From: Chrysomallon squamiferum
Lineage: Eukaryota > Mollusca > Gastropoda > Neomphalida > Peltospiridae
DNA length: 64,000 nucleotides
NCBI GenBank assembly: GCA_012295275.1
Contig: CM022671.1
Location: 5,830,565-5,894,564 of the forward strand
Direction of reading: 5' to 3'
Part shown: positions 40,162 to 52,872 of the stretch, piece after piece
How the letters are laid out: every line of letters starts with the position of its first letter
Position numbering within the stretch: position 1 is the first letter of the stretch
Notes under the pieces: model-generated
The model's input: the letters and a program-made list of their open reading frames with translations, nothing else
The model's database searches: none
Told to the model about the DNA's origin: nothing
Program-made: the position numbers and the translations under genes

Positions 40162-42295
40162 TAAAAATGAGGTTGTCAGAAAAAGTTAAAAGAAGATTTA
40201 TCATGGGAAAATATTGTTGAAAATAGTTATTATATGATTTATGTTATAATGAAGATTAATATATGTTTATTATCATTGTTATAACATTATTTTATTTATT
40301 TATTTACTGTTTTGGAGTTGTTTTTTTTCAATTATTATTAAAAAAAAATTATGTATACTAAGATAAAACTTTACCGAGCGATAAATACAAGATAAATTCA
40401 CGTGAACATTTTTAAAAAATGTCTTAATGCAATCTCTCTACCTAACATATTTGTTGTTGCTGTTGTAATAAAAAAAATCTTGCTGTCTAAAATGAATTTA
40501 GTGTTATATATATATTCATTTAAATAGAATAAAATTTTAAAAAAAAAAAAAATGTAATTACTTTCGTAAATCATGTAACTGAAAAAATGTAAACATCAAT
40601 ATATAGAAACATATCGCTTAATACGTAACAGATACAATCAAGTCGACACGTAATGTAATTTACATGATATACTTATTGCTTAAATGATATGTTTCACTTA
40701 TATTACTGTACGTATCACCGACATTAAAAAGATGTATTGGTTTAGTACGTTTCAAAAATTCATGACCTTCGCTATCTTGTAACTGTTTATTTTGGCTTCA
40801 TGCCATTATTATCAAAGCTTCATGCCTTGTAAATACAACGAGACAGACGTATTTCGAGTTCAAACCGATATTTTAAGGTCTGGCTGCTTTGATTCTGGTT
40901 TATGTTGCACCATAATCAAATAAAACGACTCGGAAAAGTAACAGCTCTCCGAAAACTGCGAGTCTTTTTGAAAATTGTCTTCACTAGCCTCAGTTTCGTA
41001 CAAACATGTCTGCCGCAGAATTGTCACATTTTCACCCCGGATTGTGTGCGTATCGGGTTCGTGTGATGCGCGCCATTTTTAATATCTCTGATGTAATCGT
41101 TCAGATTCTCATAGATCATCATGGAATCTATTTTAATCTTGTTTTTGAAGCAGACGTCATTTCTTCGAGCAGACGGAATTATCTCTCTCGTTCGTATGTG
41201 TCTGTGTGAAGGTAATCACATTTCAACAGTTCACGACCAAAGTCAATTTCATTTCTTTTAAAATATTTAACATGTAGCGCTAAAGATGTTGAGGAAAAGG
41301 TATCGACTGAGCTTCGTCGATTATTGGAAAATATTCCTTGATATGGATAATTCTGCACTTAATAACGTAAGACCGCTTTCCGTCAGATACCTTTTTTCAG
41401 CTGTAACGTTTATAAAAGAGTTCTGAACATCAAATGTAAATATTTAACACCTAAAAGAGATATTTCGACCAAATATAACTTTAAAACTTTAAAATTGATT
41501 TTGAACATCAAATGAAGACATTTAATTTCTTCAGATAATCTTTTAAATCAAATTCTACTTAAAGACCATGATTATTCGTTCAAACGTGTATTTAAAAACA
41601 TGATTAAACATTTTTATTTTGAGTACTGGCTGGAACGAGAAAAAGCTGATATAAGCACATCGTGCAGTACTGATTATGTGATTATTATTTTTATTTTTAG
41701 CTGTTTACAGCCTTATATATATAACAAGAACATTTTTATTTGATATATATATTTATTTGTGTTTATATGTATGGGTACATTGGTGTGGTATTGAAAAAAA
41801 AAAAAATAAATAAAAAATAAAAAGCTACAGTAACAGTAACGATATAGGACGAAAATTTGTTTGTGTACAAAAATGTGATCCTGTTATAAGAGTTTAACTG
41901 AATTTTGATAAATTGTAGAACGTTCTTCAGATGTAAATATTTTATTTCCTTAGTTAATAAGACCAGAGTATTTCTAAAAATCAGATTTCACTCTAACTAC
42001 ATTTAGCTCATTTATAAGTAAATATATGTGGACTGAAAATGTTTTTAAGAAGTACGGTAACATTAAATATAAATATTTTATCTGTCAACCCAGAGAGAAG
42101 CTTTTAAAACTCTGATTCCCGTGTAACCTAATTTACGTAGGTCTGTAATTAATGGTTAAAAGCTTCTTAAAAAAAAGAAAGAAAAAGAAAAAGACTTTAT
42201 AATCTTATTTAAATAATTTATTACTTTAGTTAATTTCATTTATATATTGTTTTTCATTCTTAATGTTTATTTATTTATTTTATTTTACATTTTTC

Positions 42296-42332
<37 letters not shown>

Positions 42333-42993
42333 CTGAGAAAATACCATTAATCATAGACTGTTTCGCCTCTTTAGCAAATCGATGCGGTGCAGTCTGAAGT
42401 TTTTGTCTTTTTCTTAACTTGACTTTACTCCTTTGAGATTATGACCATAAAAGGTAATGGTCTTAAATGGGTTAAAACGATGACCCAGGCACAGCCATTG
42501 TTTGTTTTTTTAGGGGGAAAACTGTAATAAATAAAGAAAGAAGGAAAGAAAAAGAAAGGAATTATAGATTGATATAGAAAACTTATTTCAGAAGATAAAT
42601 ATGCAGTCTCAATAATCCTTTAATAATGTTACCTTTGACCATAACATAAGATACTAGTCTAAAAAGAGGAGAAAATAAATAACAAAATACAAAAGAATGG
42701 AATAAAATAGAGAAAAAAAAAAAATAATTAATAATGAATAAATAAAATTAAATAAATAAATAATATAAATAAAATAAATAACAAAATAGAATAGAATGGA
42801 ATTAAATAGAGAAAAAAAAGAAGTTAATAATGAGTAAATAAATTTAAATAAATAAATAATATAAATAAATGAATGAATAAAATAGAATAGAATAGAATAA
42901 AATTAAATGTGATAATTAATAATAGAATAAATAAATTAAAACAAATAAAAAAAAAAAAAAAATGTACAAAAAAAAAAAAAAAATTTAAGGTTA

Positions 42994-43045
42994 AAGATTC
43001 GATCCCGGGTACTAAAGGTCTTGAAGCGCGTGCCCTATCACTAAA
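42994..43045 (-). repeat. tRNA-derived SINE head or tRNA relic
   Basis: On the minus strand TAGTGATAGGG fits a Pol III A-box and, 38 bp further, GGATCGAATC fits a B-box. The order and near-tRNA spacing match tRNA-Glu-like heads. T-runs follow at once (42965-42984 and 42949-42962 on the reverse strand), like Pol III terminators. There is no acceptor stem, so this is not a working tRNA gene. Confidence 0.45.
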
Positions 43046-43639
43046 CTTCTTTGCGTGTTGTAAGTCACATTCATTACAAACTGTCGTCTGCAAACTCTGC
43101 CTTATCAGCCGACCACAGACAGGCTCGGTGTCTTGTTTTCTATCAGCAGACGATACTTCATAACCTTGAGAAACTGACTACCGACCTTTCATTAGATCGC
43201 TCTACTTCGTGACACAAAGATGAAAACGCTTTTAAAATAGTTTATAGATTCATATTCTGCAAATTATATAAAGTATCTGACAGCAGTGACCTTGTTACAC
43301 GTTCTGTCTCCTTTTATTGACGTCGTTCGGTTTCTAATATACAAAAATTACCGCGCTGAGCTTGTTCGTATATTAAAATTGTGGTAGTTAATTTTGATAT
43401 ATGCTTGTAAAATCGTTTCGGAAATTGGACAGAGGACACTAAACAATCCAGCTATTGTCGTTATTATTGCTTATATTGTATTAATTATTGTATTTTCGTC
43501 TCCTGACTTTGAAGTTCTGTTTAGAAATGTGATGTATAAATTTTTGTTTATGAGTATTTTTCGTGTCTGAGTATTTTATTTATGAATATAGCCGGATTTG
43601 TGTAATAAAACACAAAAGTACAAATGTAGATACGTACAT

Positions 43640-43785
43640 ATATATACATGCATATGTACATGTATACATACATAGATTTATACATACATTTGTATGCATA
43701 TTTATATGCGTATACATACATACATACATACATTCACATAAACAAATATACACACACACACACACACACACATACTCACACACAC
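43640..43785. repeat. CATA/CA compound microsatellite
   Basis: Interrupted ATACATAC units followed by a CA run. The His/Thr/Tyr-rich frames here are artefacts. Confidence 0.9.
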
Positions 43786-43859
43786 TAATAACCTGATGAT
43801 CAATAAATGAGCTAAGCAGGCTTTATACAGACAGATAATGTACAAGTATATAGTTATGT

Positions 43860-46180
43860 ATAAGTAATAAATAAATCTATAGAGCTTTGACACTTCTTAA
43901 TGCATCATTCTTTTTTCTTTTTTTCTTTATTTTTATTTTTATTTTTTTTATTCACACCGTGTACACTGCAGACTGTGTGAACGTAACAGAACACAACAAC
44001 AAGTGTGTTATAGACTTAAAACATTTACGTACACTATTTTTATTTTTCCTCGATTCTTGTTCACCAGTTTTTGTTTGATGAAATATTCCGTCGCGTTGCT
44101 TCTATACAAGAACTCTCCGTCCTACTTCGGTTGTTCACGTTAATCACTCGGCCCGCTTTGTGAAGAAAATAACCGGTTACGTTCACGCGATTCGCTTCTG
44201 AAAGCTGGTTCATGCTGGATACGTTTTATAGACTAACATTGGCTTGTAAATCATGATAGATTTTTATTGAAATGAGTAGGGGCAAAAACAGAAAAGAGAG
44301 ATGAAAAAGAAGAAGAAGAAAAAGAAAAAAGAAAAAAAAAAAAAAAGCTTTTACGTAAAGGTTAATAAAGGAATTCTTCGTCGTTAGGTTTAGATGTTTC
44401 CGCTTTTAAGCCGATCCGCAACAGTCATGGCGGAAGAAATGTTTAGATGAATAGTTAATGTTTGAATGTGTGTCGATTATTTTATTGTGTTTCTTTTCCT
44501 TTTGATGTCTGACTTCTAAACTTAAGCCAGTTTCTTTAAATTAAAGGACTTTTTTTTTTTTTTTTTTTCCTCTGATTTTTGGGGGGGGGGAGCTAGGAAT
44601 AATAAATAAATAAAATAACAAAATGATATAAATTATGTGTTTGTTGCGTAATATGTTCAGCCTGTAATAAATAAACAGATAAATAAATAAAAAGTTTAAA
44701 TATATATATATATAAAGTTCAAATAAATAAATAAATAAATATAAATAAATTAATAAGTGAAATTCGATATAAAATACTGAATACAAAAAAAAACAAACAA
44801 ACAAACAAAAAAAAACCTAGAAAAACAAACAACAGATATATCTAAAATGTATATAAGCACAAAATAATAATAATAATAATAAAAAAAATAATAATAATAA
44901 TAATAATAATAATGGTGATAAAAAAAAAATGAGTATGATGATGACAGTAATAATAATGAAACAAATGAAAATCATAATAATAATCATGGTAACAATGGTG
45001 ATGATTTTAATAAATAAAACTGAATGAGTACTGACTGTACAAAAACACATCTTTCTTTGTACACCGACCGTACAATATACACTGACTGTACACTTAAATT
45101 TAAATATGTACTTAGCGCATAAGTTCAAACAGGTTATTTGAAATTTTTTTTTTTTTTTGTTTTGTTATTGCAAACAAACTGTAAAAAGAATAAGTATATA
45201 GACTGTGGTTAAAAGTCGATGTCTGAGGGTTTGTATTGAAAAAAGAATAAAAAAAGGAAAAATCTTTTATTTCTGCTTGAATACCTGTTTAAAAGAAAAC
45301 TTGCGTCAAGCAGCGTGAGGCATATTACACACGTCTGGGTTATCACTTTTACAAAGTGCGTCTTGTTTTCTTTCCCTCAGTCTTCTCTTTCACTCGATGT
45401 TTTTCTTTTCTTTCTTACTCGCTGAACCGTAATAAATAACTCAGACAGGTAAATTATATATATATATATTTTTTTTTTTTATTATTATTTTTTATTATAA
45501 TTATAAAGAAGAATAAAAAAAAAAAAAAATATATTTGTCAGTCAAGTTATTATTGTAAATTAAAAAGAAAATGTTTTTTATTTGTTTGTTTTTTAATTAT
45601 AATTATGAAGAATTAAAAAAAAATAAGAAAAATATATTTGTCAGTCAAATTATTATTGTAAATTAAAAAGAAAGTGTTTTTTATTTGTTTTGTTTTTTCA
45701 CCTAGTTGACAGAATAAAGAATATATCAAAATGATACGTTTTTGTAAAGTTGTACAATCTTGTTTATTATCTTTTACTCTCTTTCTCTAGTTCTTTACAT
45801 ATTTTTATATATTTTTTTATATTTTTTTGGTTTCATTGAGATATGGAGAAGTCAAAAGATTATTTTACGTACAAAATATCAGATAACTGTCAGTCAAATG
45901 TAAAATTACTGTCTAATTTGTTTTTTTCTTCATGTAGAATATTAAATTAATATTTCCATATCAATCCACCTTTTTTTTTTTTCTTGTTTTTATTTCATTT
46001 TCCTTTTTTAAAATTTGTTAGTGTCAATTTTTTCCTTTCTTCTTCTTTTAAAATCTTAAATTGAATACTTCAATATCAAGCTGGGATTTTTTAATCTTTT
46101 TATTTTTATTTTTATTTTTTTAATTTATTAACTGTTTTTTTATTTTTCTTCTTCTTCTTCTTCTTCAAGAACATTTAGTG
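43860..46180. other. Non-coding stretch between repeat blocks
   Basis: AT-rich sequence with T- or A-runs, an AAATA block (44700-44760) and an AAT block (44860-44910). A GC-richer islet at about 44.05-44.25 kb has no coding support. Confidence 0.55.
45490..45700. repeat. About 103-bp tandem duplication
   Basis: Two copies share TATATTTGTCAGTCAA (near 45529 and 45632), followed in both by a TTATTATTGTAAATTAAAAAG stretch and a TTTTTTATTTGTTT end, with only a few differences. Confidence 0.75.
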
Positions 46181-46871
46181 ACTGCCTCCAAATCAAGCCA
46201 CATTTTCTCCGCACGGCAGACGTCTAGAAGCGAAATCCCGCCAATTCTCGACTGACAGAAAGCTGGAAGGCAGTCGATGAACGCATTGCCCAATTTATCT
46301 GGCTGATCAGCCGAATTGCGTTCCGGTATTTTATCCGTGATATATTTTGTATAATATCTTAAGTTACGTTCCCGTTTCCCATGCGAAATAGACCATTCAA
46401 ATACTTTTATAATAATTTCATTGTTCGTCTACGAGAGACGAATATAATAACCAGGAATCCGTTTCGGTGTTTCGCCTCGATTCAGTTTAATATGACATCA
46501 TTATATTACTATTTCCAAGTCATTCTGTTATCGTGACTTAGTTGTGTTCAGTGTTTGGAGAGGTTGTACTCTCGCGATAACTGTATTACGTTCCGGTGTG
46601 TTCGCCACGGATACTTTTATGACAACCGGCGATATTCGTGATAACTCGGCTCTTCTCGGTGGGACGTTGATTGAAACGTTGTGCAAGCGCTGGAAGAGTT
46701 TACGTACGTCTGTAATCAAAGTGTCGTTTCGTTAAAGGGTCTGCACGACTCGGATCTCTGACACTGATAACACACAAACTAATTTACACTTACAGCAGCG
46801 CTCAAGTGGCTCGAAAATGAATCTTTAAACAGAAAGAAATTGAAACACGGTCTTGACACGTGTTTGTATAG
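46180..46871 (+). promoter_or_regulatory. GC-richer island ending in a consensus 5' splice site
   Basis: About 690 bp of near-balanced base composition with many CG dinucleotides, in an otherwise AT-rich region. It contains the perfect palindrome GGCTGATCAGCC (46301-46312) and ends with TATAG followed by GTAAGT (intron from 46872). It may be a promoter with an untranslated first exon on the plus strand. Open frames exist on both strands (46528-46735) but show no recognisable protein. Confidence 0.35.
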
Positions 46872-46979
46872 GTAAGTTACTTTTTCTTCTTCTTCTTCTT
46901 CTTCTTCTTTTTTTGTGAATTTTTTTACTTTTGTTGCGAACATATGTTCTTGTCTACATATCTACTAACTTATTACCCA

Positions 46980-47405
46980 CATACACATACATATATACTT
47001 ACATACGCACATACAAACATGCATATACATATACAAACATATAGAAACATACGAACATACATAGATACATACACTCCACACACACACACACATATATATA
47101 CATATACATATATGGAATAAAAAGTTCATGCATTCATACATAAATTTATACATGCATACATACATAGATACACACACACATACATACACACATTCATACA
47201 TAAATTCACACACATACATACATATATACACACAAACATACATACATGTATACATACATACATACATACACACACATACATATATACATACATACAAACA
47301 TATATATATACACACACATATATACATACATACACATACATACATACAAACATACACACATACATACATACGCACACACATACACACACACACACACACA
47401 AGAAG
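46980..47405. repeat. Long CATA/CA microsatellite
   Basis: More than 400 bp of ATACATAC and ACACAC units. All six reading frames are partly open because of the repeat, so none is a gene. Confidence 0.95.
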
Positions 47406-47873
47406 ATACATATACCCATTCACCTTCACAATTATAAATTACATAACAGATTCAATACACCTTTTTAGCGACTAGTTCACTGATCTGTTTATTTGTATAT
47501 TTTCGACAATACGAAGTTTAACTATAAAAACATAATTAGTTTAGAAACCTTCACAAAGACGTCACACAAACATTTACTGCGGTGAGCACGTTGAATACTC
47601 TGTTGTTTGTCTGAACCGAGCGCTGTCGTTGACGTTTTGCAACTTTAAACACCTGTAAACAGTCTCTCACTGTGTACTGTGTACGTAGACAGGTACAGTT
47701 GTAATACGCTAGTCAGATAAAATAGTTTAAGCTGACAGTCATGGGTTCTGGAGTTTCTGTTTAACTCTGTGTTTCGTTACTGAGGACGGGATGTGAATTT
47801 GTGATGGTCCTGGGCGTTTTGTGTGTAACTATGTGTATTCTACGTTGTTATAAATAGATGACAAAAACTGCAA

Positions 47874-48300
47874 ATGTTACTGCTACTTCTACTACAACAA
47901 CTACTCCTACTACTACTACTACTATTACTACAACCCTACTACTACTACTACGTCTACTCTGCTGCTGCTACTACTACTACAACAATACTACTACTCTACT
48001 ACTATTACTACAACTCTACTAAAACTACTTCTACTATTACTCTACTGCTACTACTACTGCTACAACTATACTACTACTCTACCTCTACTGCTACTACTCC
48101 TACTACAACTACAAGAACTCTGCTACTCTTCTGCTGCTACTACTACTACAATTCTACTACTTCTACTACCACTACTACCACTACTTCTACTATTGCTACC
48201 ATTACTACTGATGCTATTACAACTGTTACTGTTGCCACTTCTTCCACTATTGCTGCTGCTGCTACTATTAACATTATCATCATCATCATCATCATCATCA
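47874..48300. repeat. Degenerate CTA trinucleotide array
   Basis: Interrupted CTA, CTG and CCA units, then a pure ATC run at about 48273-48299. The Leu/Thr/Tyr and Val frames are artefacts. Confidence 0.9.
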
Positions 48301-48799
48301 CAACTGTTATTGCTTGCTTGCTATTGTTATTTTCCGTGAACGAAGCACAATCAACAGCACAAAGGTAGATTTCTGACAATGTTTAATACGCATTTTAAAG
48401 CACACCACAGCTTTTAATACATATTTCTATGTGGGTTTTTTTATCTCATCTATCACTTTTGATTGATGAGGTCATTAATCATTACATGCTTCGACAAATT
48501 TTACCGGCTGAACTAGCTTGTATGTTTTTTTTTTTCTTTATATTCCATTAAAAAAATATAAAAAATAAATATTTTTATATAAATAATTCCAAGTTGATCT
48601 ATTCATGTCGGACACTGAAAGCTTCCCGTGTTAAACTGATGTGTTTTTGATACCAGAAATTCGATTCCAGCGTCGCTGTTTGTAAACAGGTTTTGTTGCA
48701 TGTTCAACAATCAATTCTCAGCATGGCAATTTGCTTCGCGTTAATCAAGTAACGATTAGACAGTGCATTAGTGAGTTTAATGATAGAGATAACTATGTC

Positions 48800-49135
48800 T
48801 TTATATATGTGTGTGTATGTGTGTGTGTGTTTGTAATTGTGTATCTGTGTATGTATGTATGTATGTGTGTGTGTATATAAATATATATATATAACACATG
48901 TATATATATGTATATATGTATGTATGTATACATGCATGCATGCATGTATGTATGTATATATATGTGTATGTATATATATATATGTGTGTGTGTGTATGTA
49001 TATATATATATGTGTATATATATATATGTATATATATAACATGTATGTATGTATGTAATTTAAAAAACATAATTGTACTTATAAATGTATGTATGCATGT
49101 GTATGTGTATATATGTATGTATGTATGTTCATGTA
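48800..49135. repeat. TGTA/TA/TG compound microsatellite
   Basis: GTATGTAT, TATATA and GTGTGT blocks over about 330 bp. Open frames are repeat-generated. Confidence 0.95.
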
Positions 49136-49243
49136 ATATATTATGCCTACATTAACATGTTGATCGTCTGAAGCAATAATTAAAAAGAATAATCAGTTTA
49201 CATAATAACTAATAAATAGAAATCAAGTTTTTCCCAGACTGGT

Positions 49244-49310
49244 GATAATCCAGTGGTTAGATCGATCATTGGTTTGAAGTACTGAACGTCACTCGATCAA
49301 ACCTTTGCTC
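49244..49310 (+). repeat. tRNA-derived SINE head or tRNA relic
   Basis: ATAATCCAGTGGTTAGATCG is a good tRNA D-arm/A-box. About 40 bp later ACTCGATCAAACC resembles a worn T-arm/B-box. Order and spacing are tRNA-like. No downstream SINE body was recognised. Confidence 0.45.
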
Positions 49311-49605
49311 TCAACTGAACAGTTGATAAAACAATTTGTTCAAGTCATTATATTATGTCATTTAATACAGACTGTGATTTGATTGTTCGACTATACGACA
49401 GTGTAAATTAAAAGACTGTAGTAAACAGAAGACAGATAATTCTCGATTGTAGGCGTAAGCTGTTTTATCTGACTAGCATGTTAAAATTTTACCTGTCTAA
49501 CTACAGGATATGGTGAGGTGTCACGTTTTAAAAAAAAAAAATAATTTGCCTTTGGAGTACTGATAGTGGATTTCACTTTCTTGTATCATTACATTAAAAA
49601 TTGTG

Positions 49606-49606
49606 A

Positions 49607-49655
<49 letters not shown>

Positions 49656-49877
49656 CGTTAAGCAAATATTCTTTCTTTCTTTCTTTCATTCATTCATTTA
49701 CTCATTCATTTATTCCTTCACTCAACCGTCATTTCTCATCACGAGATAAATATTTACGATGAGCTACATTTACATTTGTAGCCTTCGGAAATAATAGCAA
49801 ATATCAACAGAAATCTACTCTTGGTTGTTTTTCATTTTTTTTTTTTTTTTTTTTTTTTTTAATTATTGTTGTTTTTA

Positions 49878-49947
<70 letters not shown>

Positions 49948-49967
49948 GTTATTATTATTATTATTTT
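49606..49967. repeat. GT run, T-run and long ATT run
   Basis: GT dinucleotides at 49606-49648, a T-run at 49836-49860 and about 85 bp of almost pure ATT at 49880-49967. Confidence 0.9.
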
Positions 49968-51255
49968 AAGCTTTTGTAATAAATTGCTATAAACTAAATG
50001 ACAATCCGTCGATACAAAACATCTACATACATTCATGTTCATTATAATTATAGAGTAATTTTATCAGATTAAGCATTTATCGAAATCTGATGTCGATAAC
50101 AATTAGATACTTGACTCTAACGTACGTTTTGACCTTTTGATTAATAAAAGAAAACAAAACGAGAGAGAGAGAAAAAAAAAGCAACTCTAAAATTAAAAAC
50201 AAAATCTGACAAATAAATTCGATAACGCACAAACGTATGGACATGGCGTGCCTTCCATTGGAAACTTGAGTAAACTGAGGAATTACAAATATTAGTGACA
50301 CGGGAGAATTCTGTGTGTCACGGGCCAGGTGTTGTATTACACAACTATATAGAGAACGATATTTGTCAGAAACATTCCCGCAGTAAAAAATACAACGAGA
50401 CGTTCATTTGCCGCAGTCGTGCCTGTACAAATATACAGTCACAAAAGACTGTTTTATGATGTACACACTGGAATGTGCAGTTTTCTTTTCAGTAAAATAA
50501 AAAGAATAAAAAATAAAAATTAAGAAAGAGCTATCTCTTACATCTCACGAATGTCAGCGTTACCGAGGCGGGTTTAAAGACTGACGTTAGGTTGTCTCTG
50601 TATTCAGAGTGAGGCTTCGTTTTGATGCGTTCTCGTTTGACGTGAACGGTTTGAATGATGTAAAGAGATATTATATCAGATTTCACAGAGCTCAGTGTTA
50701 AAGACTCTGAAAAAATAATCTGTTAATTCAGCATAACCTAATTATAACTGTATTATTATTTTATTATATTTTTTTTTAAATCTGCCGTCTGCCAAAAAAA
50801 TACTCCTTGATCTTTCCCTGGTTACAAACAAAACAAAATAAACTTAGCAAGATTTAGTAGTATATCTTCAAAACATTCGGAGAAATTTAACTGCAATATT
50901 TTTGCAAGATTTATGACTGAGGACTCTTTCTGTATCTATCGTAACAAAAAAAAAAAAAAAAATAAAAAACAACGTGAAGTCGAGCTTCTGACAGCAGACG
51001 ATATAAATCTGACGGGGAATGGCTGGAATATTTTACTCGCGTGATCCGCCAGAATCCAAATTCAATATCTTGTGTAACGCTTACGATCCGGGTTTTGTTA
51101 TCCTCGCGTCTTCTGGTATCTGCCATAATATTTGTCATTCTTGGCCTGTTCGATGAATCTGATTACAAAGTCAACAAATAAATAGAGATAGATATTTTTT
51201 ATTTTTTTTCTCTCTGTGACCCAGGTCAAAACATCTGACCAAGGAATTCCCAGTT

Positions 51256-51498
51256 TTAACATATTCTGTAGACGCTGTGTGCACAGAAAATGATAAAAAT
51301 TCTCAAGTGGCGCCCCCTAGCGGCAAGTCTAAAATGGTTGTTCGGTTCTGAGGGAATTTTTTTCTCAATTCTGGCAGCGTTTTGCTCAACTTGACCTTTT
51401 GTGACGCCAGCAGAGTTGTACATCTTTGTTGGCTTTAATAATCGAGGCTCGCTGCCATTGTTTGGAATAGTAGTGTCAATATCCGGTATCTTAAACAT
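51256..51498 (-). CDS. Possible orphan exon or small ORF of unknown function
   Basis: An 80-residue open frame whose ATG (51498) directly follows a good 3' splice site (TTGTTTTACACAG). The N-terminal 65 residues (contains FKIPDIDTTIPNN and VTKGQVEQNAARIE) have balanced, non-repetitive composition, unlike most frames here. No family is recognised, no strong donor is visible inside it, and no partner exon was found. The 3' part overlaps the CTCF-like site. It may well be chance. Confidence 0.2.
   Translation of the reverse strand: MFKIPDIDTTIPNNGSEPRLLKPTKMYNSAGVTKGQVEQNAARIEKKIPSEPNNHFRLAARGRHLRIFIIFCAHSVYRIC
51309..51323 (-). promoter_or_regulatory. CTCF-like insulator site
   Basis: The minus strand reads CCGCTAGGGGGCGCC, which fits the bilaterian CTCF core CCASYAGRKGGCRSY at every position except A to G at the third. 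GC-rich 15-mers are rare in this window. Binding is inferred. Confidence 0.5.
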
Positions 51499-51581
51499 CT
51501 GTGTAAAACAAGACTACTAACACGTGGGTTGTTATTTTATAGCGTGTGTTTACTTACGTTTTTATAACTTTTGTTTACTTT

Positions 51582-51619
<38 letters not shown>

Positions 51620-52872
51620 CATTCTTTCCACAGTTAGAAAATATGTTGTGATGGATCTTTTAATAGAAAGAAAAAAATAAAGAAAAAAGTGATAGAAAGA
51701 AAGTTTCAAAGGACGAAAATGTTAGAAAAAACAAAGAAATGGAGGAAGGATGATAAAAGAAAACAAAGCAGTAGTTAAATAAACTTTAAAAAAATCAGTT
51801 TTGAGTTCTGTAATCAGAAACAAAGAAGAATAAATAGCAGAGATTAAAATAAATAAAGAAAGAAAGAAAAAAATAAAATAAAAATAAAAGAAGGACATTT
51901 TAAAAATCAGACGACGAACTCAGCTATAAAAAGTTTTCTGCTCCCACAACTTATATTCATGATCATAAAACTCTTATTTTATAATTTAATATTAAATAAT
52001 TTTCAGATAAAAGAAACCTTGATGTAAATACAGCATTTCAAAAATTAAAAATAAATAATCCCTTTTCATATTTTTTTTATTACAAAATTATTAACCGAAA
52101 CACTGAAAATAAGTAGAATGATTTATCCCTTGACGAAAGATGCTCTAGGTGAACTCTCCGCCATTACTCTTTTGTATTGTGTAAATCCAACCTTTAATCA
52201 GTTTGAAAGCCGCGCACCGTTTCTTGCGTTCCCATCATTACTGTAGGCACTAGTGTGTCCGACACGTTCTACTTGTTGAGGCAGACTTTCTCTGAACTTA
52301 CCTAAATAAAAACAATGATTACTGTGAACTGATTATTGAACAGAATCGACGTAAAAAACCGCAATTGATTCCGACGACCTTTCAGACAACGGAGGTTCTC
52401 CGCAGGAATTCGTTAAATTATTAACATTCTTCGTACTATACTGACTCCGTTTTGTCGGCATTTAGCTTCTCTAAGTCTTCATTTCATTATTTCATTTATA
52501 AATATTAACGTACTGTCAGATTCAGTATGAAAGAAGTGATGGAGGGACTGTTCCAGTAATAAATGATTATGAAGTAAGTTAAAGGTGAAGATTAAACGGA
52601 CTGTGATTAGCTTATTAATGTACTTTATTTTTATTTTTATTTTTGATTTCGATCTTATTTTCTGTTGCAGTGCATCGTTATTAACTAGGCTGAAGGTGAA
52701 AAAAATTGTGATATCTCTTATCAGGGAAGGGATCAGAAAATAATCCATTGATATCATATTTTTGATTTCGTTATTTTATCTCGAATAAATGGGCATTTTA
52801 CATTTTCTGAACCCCGTCAATTTACTACTACTATAAATTATAATTTAATGTAGGAATTGATGATACAGAAAT

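Larger units (their letters stand above)
38031..43560. other. Non-coding stretch with GC-richer islets
   Basis: No confident gene. It contains AAAAT-type repeats (38560-38790), an AAAT run at 39181-39213, degenerate trinucleotides (39250-39540), T-runs at 40130-40159 and 42301-42332, and AAATA repeats (42660-42960). GC-richer islets occur around 39.7-40.05 kb and 40.85-41.36 kb. The latter has an open frame at 41006-41209 with no recognisable domain. Perfect CRE palindrome TGACGTCA at 38188-38195. Confidence 0.55.
50040..52870. other. Non-coding stretch with GC-richer islets
   Basis: CG-containing islets at about 50.3-50.7, 50.98-51.5 and 52.15-52.4 kb are separated by AT-rich DNA and a T-run at 51587-51619. 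The only exon-like frame is the minus-strand one at 51256-51498, described separately. Confidence 0.5.

Noticed and set aside
41006-41209. 67-codon frame starting MSAAELSHFHPG
   Set aside because: It sits in a CG-richer islet with no recognised family and no acceptor or partner exon; treated as chance.
46528-46735. Overlapping frames on both strands in the 46.5-kb islet
   Set aside because: Short frames are expected by chance in balanced-GC DNA; neither peptide shows a domain.
46965-47475. Overlapping long open frames on both strands (Tyr/Cys/Val/Met and His/Thr/Tyr-rich)
   Set aside because: All lie in a CATA/CA microsatellite, where absence of stops follows from the repeat.
47874-48379. 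164-codon plus-strand and 77-codon minus-strand frames
   Set aside because: Generated by a degenerate CTA trinucleotide array; homopolymer-like peptides with no domain.
48640-48680. B-box-like ATTCGATTCCAGC on the plus strand
   Set aside because: No A-box at tRNA spacing upstream; too weak to call a SINE.
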